Both the position numbers and the translations under genes were made by a program. The notes under the pieces are model-generated. The model was not told where the DNA came from and did no database searches. It saw nothing but the letters and a program-made list of their open reading frames with translations. 64,000 nt of DNA from Paragonimus westermani. Taxonomy: Eukaryota; Platyhelminthes; Trematoda; Plagiorchiida; Troglotrematidae. Below are positions 35,016 through 44,895 of this stretch, in pieces. Numbering within the stretch: position 1 is the first letter of the stretch; the number at the start of each line of letters is the position of its first letter. The DNA lies in NCBI GenBank assembly GCA_008508345.1, contig QNGE01000977.1, positions 58,286 to 122,285 of the forward strand, given 5' to 3'.

Positions 35016-35110
35016 ATTACAAGGCGTACGTTCTAACGAAGCAGGAAAAACGAATCGCTCAACAGTGGACGATCTAGGAGCTGAGGCATCATCTTCGAGA
35101 TTATTCAAAA
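35016..35110 (-). CDS. candidate exon on the - strand
   Basis: On the - strand an acceptor (CTCCACCTATAG) is followed by 95 bases: two bases of a split codon, then 31 codons (LNNLEDDASAPRSSTVERF, VFPASLERTPCN). A strong donor GTAAGG follows. The Ser/Pro/acidic composition is like the exons at 39.9-44.9 kb. It could be a 3' exon of that gene. The same bases are also open on the + strand, so coding status is unproven. Confidence 0.35.
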
Positions 35111-38100
35111 CTATAGGTGGAGTCAAACGTCGATCACATAAAGTGGAACAGGAATACATCGTATCACATTTCCCGAGACATATTTAGTGTCCAATAGTAT
35201 TTCCTATTGACTCATAAGATTGTAACTATGTGATCGGACGCGTGTACACTTCGGTCTCATCTGAACTGTTTGTTTGCTTGTTGACGCCACGAACTGTCAC
35301 ATATGGTCTTAACGCCCTATTCGCCTTCTGTCCTGGCCGCCTTGTATGATAATTGCCTGTCACGGATATTGCGAGCCACTTGGAGTCTAGTTTTCGGATC
35401 TGTTCCCAATGTATGTTTGTGCTCACGCTTTCCCTTTCTCAAGTTAGGTACCGAGCCGTACGATCGAGTGCGTTATTGCAGCAAGCACAAGCCGATACGC
35501 TACTGAGCACAGAGACTACCTGATCCACTGTCGACTTGAACTTACTGAGCTTTCGGAATGCACATACATAGATCGAAAAGTGGGAACAGTGTTCGACCCA
35601 GCAGGATTCATTAAATGAGATACTCCGACGAACTGCTATAAGTACTACAGGGACCCGGATCACAATGATTCCGAACGCATGTTCACTTCTAGTTGATTAC
35701 GAACAACACTTGTGTCATCAAGCGTGACACACACACTCGGGGCAAACGAGCGAGTTAAGCATAAATTCTCAGTAACGATGCTGACTACCTCAGGTTTGAG
35801 ACCCGCTGCTCTATTTCCGATGTTCATATGGTCTGACCTATGTGACTTGCAGGTAGCTGACCACCTTGTAACACTTGATGACTGGAATCTAGGTGAGAAC
35901 GGTTACAAATTAGAATTACCACTGACGATGACTACACTACGCGCTTAGAGTCATGAATAAAAGTCAACACCCGGAAATCACGAGAAATATACTGTATAAC
36001 GGCGATGCGCGCCACAAACGCCGGAATTTTTTAACCAAAACATTCAACAAAATTCGATAATTATGCTAAATCCCAGAGGCGGTCTGAGAATGTAAGTTCT
36101 ATAAACACAACACAGGAGACACGTATACTGATCCGCAGAAAAAAAACATGAATGAGCCGTGGTGACCTTTCGAACAACATTCAACGCTCAGTTGCACATC
36201 ACACAAATTCAGATGAACACCGTTATGCATGGAGTTTCTTCATTAAAAAATAACAGACGAAATAACAATTCGGGATTGTACCGTAGATTGATAACACTTG
36301 GACTATGGTTAATCGAATTCCGGCTTCTAACCTTGACTATCATTACCTACGAGACACCTTACGTGTTTGGTCTTAACCTGAAAACAATCTGGCAGTATGG
36401 TGGTCTGTTTGGTAGCAAAACAAATTCAGTGTCATACACACTATCACTCTCTCGAGTAACACTCGAGGCATCTGCGACTTACTAACCAAGTTTAAGCCAA
36501 CAGAATAGGCACGCAGAGTGGTGAGTGGTGTGGAAACGATATACGTTAGCATTCACCGCCACATTGTGGAAAACGAATTCAAGCAGCAAACGTTACTGGT
36601 TGAATATGTTGGAGACAGTAACATCATAAGAACGCAAGCAGTGAGCGTGTTGTGCTTTATCCTTCCCATCCAAACTTCATCCTTTTAGAACGTACAACTC
36701 CTCAAAGTAGCCATGATTGGTCTGTTTGTTTCACTCACCACAACCGCAGACATTTAACTGGACTATGTTATCAGGGTGCCTTCGTTGTGGGGAATGCCAT
36801 GATAGTTTTCATCACTCTGGGAACGTCACCAATACACTGAATCTGCTGTTTAGAGACCTCACCCATAATGGAGGATGAGGCCAATCGAATCCAGCGAATC
36901 ACATCACGATCATTGTGCTCCACTTTCTAAAAGTTTGTATATGCTACCGACGGCTGACTAATGGGTCACATCTCAGGCTGCCAACGTTCGCCTTTCCGCA
37001 CACCCGCCCAATCACCGGATTAAACTTACACACTGACATTTTGGTTGCATTTTCGAATCACCACTCGGAAGAGAATCATAATAGATCAATGGCCGCACAT
37101 GCACCAGATGCTTCAGCATCCTTTCTATCCAGTAGTCACAAGTGCACACAAGTGTAACGTAATCAGAAAACCTGAATGCATTATCGACAAACACCCACCG
37201 ACCAAGGAATGTTGAACAGCTCTGGATGAAAAACGAAATTCCGACATGCGGGCTTGAAGATCAAGTGAAGCCTACCAGCCCTAGCAGATATTGATCCAGT
37301 AAAAACGGTTTGTTTTACAGTGCACAAGTGGGGGCGATATCGATCGGTAAACGACACGTCATATGACTATTGGACTGCCTTCTGAAAAAAAGCTAAAGAG
37401 ATCATACCGAATGGCTACATTCTTGCAAAAACGCAGTATACTGTTTTCAATTATCTGAATGATCAATAAATCAACACTAATATAAAATCGTATAGCACCA
37501 GTGGAGATGAAGAGTAAAACATATACTCGACCAATTTCGCCCGTTTCTGATTACACGGATACAAGTGGTGTAGTAGTTCGGGATAAACATTTTTGGACCA
37601 ACCATCAGAAAGGAACTGGAGCCTGATATAATATACTGTAACGGCTTAAACACCTGACGACCAACTGGGTTAAGCCAGACAAACTTCTCAGTCCCGTTCA
37701 CTCCTTTATTCTTGATGCAACAACAGTTACACAAGTGTATGGTTCCAATGTGTTATACTCACACATTATCAAACACAGCTGAAAATCCTGACGACACCGA
37801 CGGAGAGACTCGTACCAGCAACAAGCCAATACCAACGCCTTGGCTCTTGATGTTGGGATAGGACTGGCCTCTTTTCAAGGAGAAGCGGGCTAAACATCGC
37901 TCCACCAATATCTAACAACACAACTGTGAGCGATAACCATAATGGTTCGCCTGGTTATATCTAAGTATCCTGAAAATGCACCTCATCTCGTGTACTACAC
38001 TGGATCAAATCACTGATAGACAGACACAATTCTACGAACACCGCCTGTGATAGGACAAGTCTGTTGGTTTTCGTCATTTGTCAGGCGCTGATTAATCAGA

Positions 38101-39446
38101 ATAGATACAATTCACATCAGGCACATCATTGATAACAATTGTGATCATAAACAGCAACCCTTATAATGATCTAGTTATTCACCACGTTCCACGGAAAGAC
38201 AAGTAAAAAAACTGTCCGTTACAAACGTCTAGGCGAAAATGAGTGGTAGTTGACGGTGCAAGGAGTATACACTTCGGTGAGTTAAACGAAAGTTGCAGAA
38301 CCACACTTGAGCTCTATGTCAGTTCTATGCACAATGAAAAAGGTTGTGTTGTGGAGAGAAAAGCTAATTTTGACTGCAACTCGTTAGTCTTAGGAAAATA
38401 AAAAAGGTCAATAACCAAGGTTGGATTGAAAACATGGACAGGGAAGGTGCAACTTTCAAAAGCATTTCAATATGGCAAGGAAATCATATCATTGATTTAA
38501 GTTTACTGAACGTTTACGTACGTACGTTACCTGATTATGCAGTCGTACAAAGTGAAATTTACAACGGCTTGTTCCTCTTCATCAACAGTCCACGTGATGT
38601 GTGCTGAATGTCAGTCACTCAGCCAACCGTCACTTCTAATTCCCTAACCTTTCACCGTACTCAACATGATCTTATCGAACCCAGTAAGCTTATCAACACA
38701 GAAGGGATTTTACAATCTACCGGAAACCACAAGATCACCGAATCCAAGGTTTTGATAATGAAATTTTGATGTGCGAACAACTGTACCGAAATGGTTGACG
38801 CGACATGAAACTACGAAGAAATGAACAGGACAGTGACCGGCTGAATTAAGAAGCCACGGATAAGACCCACGAAAGTGGTTGAAATAGTACACATGTGGAA
38901 GACCAAGGATAAGAAATTCAGTGAAGATACAACATAAGGTGATGATACTCAAGTTTCTACATGGACTACTGCGTAGCCAAATGAGTGCGATGAGTTGGTT
39001 TCTCAGGAGTCCGTAAGGGTTATGTGCAGGCACATTTCCTCTTAATACTGACAGGGCAAAATAACCAAGTATTTCATGATAAAGAATTCTGGGTCCATCG
39101 TTGCAGCCTTGCACAGACGTTCAAGTCGTCTCATAATGTCGGTTCCTCTCCTCAATCTGTCTTAACACCTTACCTGAGACCATTGGAAAATTACTGAGAT
39201 CAACTTGGACTGGGGTCAGGGCTTTTAAAGCAAGGTAACGGATAAAACAAGAACGCAACATGGAGTCAATGCTGTAAACGTTACCACAAGCGAACCAACT
39301 CGAAAATCTATACTGAATTTGTCAACCTTTTTTGTCAAGTCTTTAACGTCGTAAGATATTTGCACCAAATTTAGTATGAATGAAGTCAAACAGTTTGGAC
39401 GTCGTGATTAGCATGTGATTGATAAACAGATTAAGAGTAAAACAAC
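35111..39446. other. no gene identified; A-rich, probable intron of the - strand gene
   Basis: A 134-codon - frame at 38710-39114 is rich in hydrophobic residues but has no motif or clear splice sites. A dispersed repeat copy lies at 37699-37792. Otherwise nothing is recognised. Confidence 0.4.
37699..37792 (+). repeat. dispersed repeat, copy 1
   Basis: CAACAACAGTTACAC near the start and AACACAGCTGAAAATCCTGA near the end match 40488-40580 along their length with scattered differences. The family is unknown. Confidence 0.6.
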
Positions 39447-39525
39447 GTTATGAGCAAGTTGTAGTACTCTACGTTTCAACCACCTCGGATGGTTGAAACG
39501 TAGAGTACTACAACTTGCTCATAAC
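39447..39525. repeat. perfect 36-bp inverted repeat (long hairpin)
   Basis: The left arm 39447-39482 and right arm 39490-39525 are exact reverse complements over 36 bases, separated by a seven-base spacer (39483-39489). The arms begin GTTATGAGCAAGTTG and end GTTTCAACCA. Pairing decays at once outside the arms. In RNA this would be a perfect 36-pair hairpin, and in DNA a potential cruciform. It would lie in an intron if the - strand gene continues past 39929. It could be a very recent inverted duplication, a small inverted-repeat element, a hairpin RNA gene, or an assembly fold-back artefact. Confidence 0.97.
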
Positions 39526-39928
39526 ATCGTGTTATTCTCAGTCTGCAACGTCGTTTGTGGTATGGCGTCCAGTAAAACAAAACCACAAGGCGTTTGTAGA
39601 CCCGCGCGAAAACCAACAATTGGAGTGATCACCGTTAGCCAATAACAGTTGCTGAATCGGTTGATAACGAGATGACAGTAGTACATAAAAGCCAAGGTGC
39701 AACGAACAGATAACAAGACTATTTTTCATGCTTCATCCGCATCGACTGGGCATTTTTCAGTAGTACAGTACAGTCTTCGGATCAAATCATCGAAAATCAT
39801 GTCAGACGTTATGGTGAATAAAGATTGCTAAATGAAAATTGCGACTGGAATTCATTGGCCGCAATTACAAGATTAACATAGAAGTGGTACAAAAATTATA
39901 CACTGACGCACAAATGGAGGGCACAAAC

Positions 39929-40391
39929 CTGGTCAACAGAGGTGTGCCGAAGCACAGGTTCGGAGTCCGAAGTTCGTGCAACTGGTTTAGGTGTGTGCAA
40001 AGTCGCACCGAAAATCGAAGCCCTATCGGCAACTGAACGCAGGCAGGGACTATCTTCATCTGTATCGTGCGTGGAGCAAGTTGGTTCCATTCGATCACGC
40101 TCGACTTCGGGTGAGCTAGATGGAGCGTCTCCAACACCCGGCACTTTTCTCAACATAATTGGAGGTGAGGCACCAGAGGATGGGGCATGCATTTTCACCG
40201 CGGGATGACACAATGGGGTACTGACAAACATGGACCTGGGGCGCGTTAGACGTCGTGCTGGCTCAAGTAGGGTCTCTTCGGCCTCCGAGTCGTTTGGCAC
40301 TATGTATTTGTGTCTGGGAACCGGTCGGGGTTCACCGGACAGGGAAGCAGCTGATTCGACTACAGTGACTCGACGTTCGAGCGACGATGAA
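39929..40391 (-). CDS. exon of Ser/Pro-rich gene
   Basis: The acceptor is TTGACATTCACAG (- strand) ending at 40392. One base completes an Asn codon from the previous exon, then come 154 codons. The donor is GACCAG then GTTTGT at 39929/39928. Words: SSSLERRVTVVESAASLSG, PRHKYIVPNDSEAEETLLEP, DRASIFGATLHTPKPVA, SEPVLRHTSVDQ. GC content is above the flanking introns. It ends in phase 0, so the gene should continue to the left. Confidence 0.7.
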
Positions 40392-43300
40392 CTGTGAATG
40401 TCAAAACAACACGTGACAAGGTAACACAAAAACAAGATATTGCCCCGCAAAATTCACTACTTTGGAATGTACTATTCGGTCACATGCATCCATTCATCTT
40501 AGAACAACAGCAGTTACACTACTGTCTGATCCTAATATGTATTACTCAAACGTCATCCGGCACAGCTGAAGGTCCTGAAAAACGGCTCTAAACCTGACGA
40601 TCATGTGATCAGCCGAAATAGGAACCGGCCAAAGAATGAACTCAACTTTCATTTGTCTACCTTGACGATTCAATTCGCAAGTGTTAACCAATAGTGTTCA
40701 CTAATTTGATTACCGCTCCGTCCGAACAAAAGCGCATGACGCCGTGAGATGTGAACGTGATAATGTGCACGGAATAATGATAAGTAAGTGAATGTTTATG
40801 AAACATGGCAATGTGTTTGTCGTTTTCAACTTTACACGAATAACGCAGATTTCTCTACAAGTTAATCCATATCAAGTACTTGCATACCATATACCAGTGA
40901 ATAACTACACGCTTGATTATTAAAGAGATTACAACAAGAGATACCAAATTACAAGAGCTAAAAACGCCATTTAGGTGAGCAAATGTTTCAGCTACCTCTT
41001 AGGTGTCACGGACGATGATGATTACCGTCAACTTCAGAGATTCGCGGTATAGGACGTGGAAGCAAAGTATGGGCTAAAGCGCAGACACAGCATCACTAAC
41101 CCATATCCGGTGTCACATGTAGGCTAGGGCGATATCAACAACGTACCTTAGCAATCAAAATCGGGAATAATAGAGCGGACCTATATTCACAGATTGAATA
41201 TGGAAGCAATAAACCATCGAACTCGAGCCTAGGACTGGAATACTCTTGTCTGATACTACGGATCCATAACAAACACACTCACATAAAAGCCAGCAGAGCC
41301 GGGTTGAGAACAGAAGCCTTAATTTATTGTAACAAACAATTAATCGGCTCACTTAAACGAATTCGAGGAACTGCTGTCAGGTCGAGCTAGCTTGGCATTC
41401 TCAGAATCTGACTGAGCAGTGGGATGTGAGCGACGCTTTGAAATCGCGCCGTCTTCGGAGTTATCTAACGGGTTGACTGAATCGCATCGTGTTGTTCGCT
41501 TGAGAATAGACTTGCTGTGACTGAATAAATGAAACGTTAGAACACGTTAAAGGCATACAAAACAACGTGACAGACACCCAAATCAGCGGCCGTTTTGCAT
41601 GAGAAAGGTCGGAATTTTCGACCATTCCCTGGATCACGATTGTACGTGAATGGCATATATCTCGACAAAAAAAACTAGGCAATTCAACGTCTAAAAATAC
41701 TACCTCACATGCGAACCGAATTATGCATTTTAATAAACAGAAACTCCATAATCCTTAAAACAGAACAGTTCAAGACGAAAGCTGCGTACAGCTCAAAAAA
41801 CACTCTGTTTGTGCTGCAGAAAAGAGATGCACGTTATTCGAACACAATTCCTAAAGGGATGTTCTAAGGCTTAATTCAGGTTAGCTAACAACATTGCTTG
41901 TGGCTTCTGGTTTGTGTTGTCTAATAGCACTCCAAAATTAAACAGGGCACGATCTACTACATTCCGTTCTGCCATGTTCTTCGAAGTCAAACAGGATGAG
42001 AATATTTCATTCAATAAGGTTTTGGTTGAAGTTGGCACTCTCCAGGTTAACGATTCATTATGTGAATTGATCTAAACATAAGTCTCAGCAGATGACAGTT
42101 CATTAGACACAACTCCTTCGTTAGCTGCTGGGACGGGTATTCGAGTAATGAAATGCAAAGATGCAGCTTCATATAAAGGGTTGAAAAATCAGTGGTAGTA
42201 GTACGTGTTGGAAAAATTTAAATATCCAGAAAATCGGCCGTTCTCAAAGAACATTTGGACTGTTATTCTTCCACTTTTAAACGCGCAACAAATCTTGAAT
42301 GTTAACGTACAAAACGGATTGATTCAGGTAGGGCGTAACCTTGAGCGACCTAATAACAACAAACAAGGCTACTTTCCCACAAGTTTTGCCTTGGGGTTTG
42401 GCATTAAATAAAACTTGTGTGAATGCGGTCTCTGTCGCTTTCTGCATTGAATGGTGTGTGAACTTCGGAACCGTGATTGGCAAACGCGAATATGCGATGT
42501 GATCATGGCGGTGTCTTTCAGTAACCGTCGTGTCTTTCTAGAAGCCATCTGTAAAATAGACGCGATCTTAGGTCCCGGTAATTACCAAGATACTTGTCAT
42601 CACCTTGTACCTGCAACAAAAAGACCGGTGACGTCTGAAAAGCTGTATATGATGTATTCCTGTGTGGCTGAAACTTCCCCAGTTTTGTCGATATGGACGA
42701 AGAATAGGTCGAAAAACCACGCGTCTCAAATTGTTAACGTGTGAGAGAGCACGAGATTGCGGAGCTAACCACGCAGTTGGAAGTACGTGCCCTGAGTATA
42801 CAGGCTGCATTTGTAACGGTTTGGGGGGAGTGGCAGTAAACAGTTTAAATGTGATCAATTTAATATCATACAGTAACAAACACCCTGTGGCATATCTTGA
42901 ACGTTCAACTCAACTTTGAAGTGAGCTACATATGGAATTCCATTTGTGTTTGCAGTTCGAACTGAGACCCAAAGTGTTGAAAAGACTTAAAGAATGTCTA
43001 CAAGAAAGTTATCTGAAGAGGTAGCTTTCGAGACTGACGCCACGTGAAAGTGATAATGGAGGCATTGCCTCTTCCATAAAAAACAACGTCGTGAACTTTA
43101 GCGCACCAGAAAGCTGTGCAAATTTGAAACAAAGTTCCGTATACCCCCAGTTCGAAAACGAGAAGAAAACTCGTTTTCAGTATATTAACACTTTGAACTG
43201 GTTACCTGATCGAAACAATGACAAAAAGAGAGAAGAGAAAACGCCATAAAAGACTGAAATCAAGCTGCGTAAAGTGTAGCTGAGTGAATTTGTACGACAC

Positions 43301-44895
43301 ATTTCACAAGCTTCTGGTCAGAACCGAGTTCATATGAATAAACGGTGATGGAATGTTGTACTAAATAACGGGTAACGTGGGGTGCACTAATTATGATACT
43401 AGCACAGCAATCAGCTGGTGTAGAAGAACACATGGTGAAAATGTAAGAACCAACTGACCTGACAGGTGGAGTTGTGTTTGCTGGCACCTGAGCTGCAGCG
43501 AGATGTTCATTTTCTTCTTCTGTGATAAAATCTAAATGAGATGAGCTTGTGAACGAGGACTGCCCCTCGGATTGTATGGTCCATGGACTGGTGAAAAAAT
43601 CGGCAAATCCTGTATCCAAACCACCAGTGCTTTCATCTTGCACTGGGTAGGAATTGGGAGTTATACTGGCGTTCAATTTAGACGGTGGTCGTCGATTCCG
43701 TTGTCGGCTGACGGCTAACTTATGCTGCAGGCCAGTCATGCTAGGCGAGACTGACTGAGTAGAGGATCCGACGGAGTTCGACGCAGGTGTAGTAGACATA
43801 GTAGAAGCACGTTTACCAGATGGAGGTAAACTGGTGTAACTTTTCGGAGTGCACAGAGGTGAATCTTCGGAAATCAGGCTGCCAGAACTGCCCGCTGATT
43901 TGGCAATAGTAATGGGATGATCGTGGCTAGCACACGCGGGTCGCGAACGGAGTTTTGAATTGAGCTCATCCTATAATTTCGGATAAGTAGACAAAAAACT
44001 AAACCAAGCAGAAAGTAGCACATATGGTCAAAAAGCGCGACCTTTGAAAGGACTCAACAAAATTTCAATTTGATCCCTATCAGTCATAAACTATTGAACG
44101 TCACGACTAAGCTAAATATTGGGTCAAATTTTAAAGCACTTCTTAACGGTTAGAAAAAGAATTTTTCTGTAAATTCAAGTAGACTTATTGAGGTGTGAAC
44201 GAAAAAGAAAGTTCGGAATGCGGCGAGTAAAAGCTCAAGACGTAAGCGTGGCGAGGTAAATTCGTACAGGTAAACAGCAAAATCTGATTGGAACAAAACG
44301 GATGGCTATTCATGTGATCAGAGTAAGCGGGCTAAGACAAAAGGATCTCTTAACTCAGACTAATGAACCAGGAATTTAGCGGTGGGTCACATGCTACCGG
44401 AGCATCGAGGCTGTTAATCACATAAAGTATACAAGGCCGAGCCAAAAGTTTCATACACAACCGAACATGTCCGCCCTATTTGTTTCTACATCATATCAAC
44501 CAAACAGCAGGGAAAGGCAAAAACATGGTTTTCGAGAAGAAATTAGCGAAAGAAAAAATGGTTACGAATGAGTATCCGTCCATTAAATAAGTCAAAAGAT
44601 CGTGCCAAATTGGTTTCAATCTGTAAGGTTTAAAATATGGGCAAATATGGAATGTTCGAACCAAGAGTGTTTTCTCTGCAACGATAAATAACTCAGCTCG
44701 ATAAGTGGACACTTACATAAGCGGCTCAACACTGAATCACGAAAGAAATGCACAGCGTTGTGTTTCCCTTCAAAGATGTCATACATAGGAAATAAGGTAA
44801 TTTCATTATAAATGATCAGTAATAGTCTACCTCTTCAAAGTGTGTTCTGCAAGCGGCAAATCGTTGACTGTTGTGCGGTGCGTTTTTCGCACGAT
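39929..44895 (-). CDS. Ser/Pro-rich protein, multi-exon, unidentified
   Basis: Four - strand exons (44831-44895, 43459-43970, 41353-41514, 39929-40391) join with exact phase agreement at three junctions and no stop. They give about 400 codons, open at both ends. The product begins with a short helical-looking piece (SQRFAACRTHFEE then DELNSKLRSRP) and continues as a low-complexity, Ser/Thr/Pro-rich, probably disordered chain. It has many possible SP/TP phosphorylation sites and basic RR or KR pairs (ISKRRSHP, ARRLTRPRSMF). No catalytic domain is visible. Such tails are common in cytoskeletal or membrane-trafficking scaffolds, but the family is not recognised. Further exons probably lie upstream (above 45 kb) and downstream (below 39.9 kb). 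Confidence 0.68.
40488..40580 (+). repeat. dispersed repeat, copy 2 (intronic)
   Basis: Matches 37699-37792 (CAACAGCAGTTACAC, CACAGCTGAAGGTCCTGA). It lies in the intron between the 41353-41514 and 39929-40391 exons. Confidence 0.6.
41353..41514 (-). CDS. exon of Ser/Pro-rich gene
   Basis: The acceptor is TTATTCAGTCACAG ending at 41515 and the donor is TTTAA then GTGAGC at 41353/41352. One base completes a Ser codon, followed by 53 codons and two bases that join the next exon as Asn. The length of 162 bases fits the phases exactly. Words: KSILKRTTRCDSVNPLDN, ISKRRSHPTAQSDSENAK, RPDSSSSNSF. If the donor were not used, a TGA would end the protein at 41349, so an alternative C-terminus is possible. 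Confidence 0.7.
41515..43458 (-). other. intron of the Ser/Pro-rich gene
   Basis: About 1.9 kb. A 97-codon + strand frame at 42451-42744 shows no motif. A short 9-bp hairpin (GAAAACGAG/CTCGTTTTC) lies at 43154-43178. Nothing else is recognised. Confidence 0.6.
43459..43970 (-). CDS. exon of Ser/Pro-rich gene
   Basis: The acceptor is CCGAAATTATAG ending at 43971 and the donor is GTCAG then GTCAGT at 43459/43458. It has 170 codons plus two bases. It starts DELNSKLRSRPACASHDHP and continues SEDSPLCTPKSYTSLPPSGK, SVSPSMTGLQHKLAV, GLDTGFADFFTSPWTIQ and DFITEEENEHLAAAQVP. An internal ATG at 43797 is not needed as a start because the frame is open through to the acceptor. Confidence 0.72.
44831..44895 (-). 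CDS. upstream exon of Ser/Pro-rich gene
   Basis: The acceptor is TTCTGGTTTAATCCAG ending at 44896 and the donor is GAG then GTAGAC at 44831/44830. It has two bases of a split codon, then 21 codons (RAKNAPHNSQRFAACRTHFEE), ending in phase 0 as the next exon requires. The polypyrimidine tract is moderate. Confidence 0.55.

Noticed and set aside
38710..39114. 134-codon - strand frame as an exon of the - strand gene
   Set aside because: No convincing acceptor or donor at its ends, and a composition unlike the Ser/Pro-rich exons.
40000..40200. + strand frames over 39942-40208 as coding
   Set aside because: They are the complement of the spliced - strand exon, which has matching splice sites and phase.
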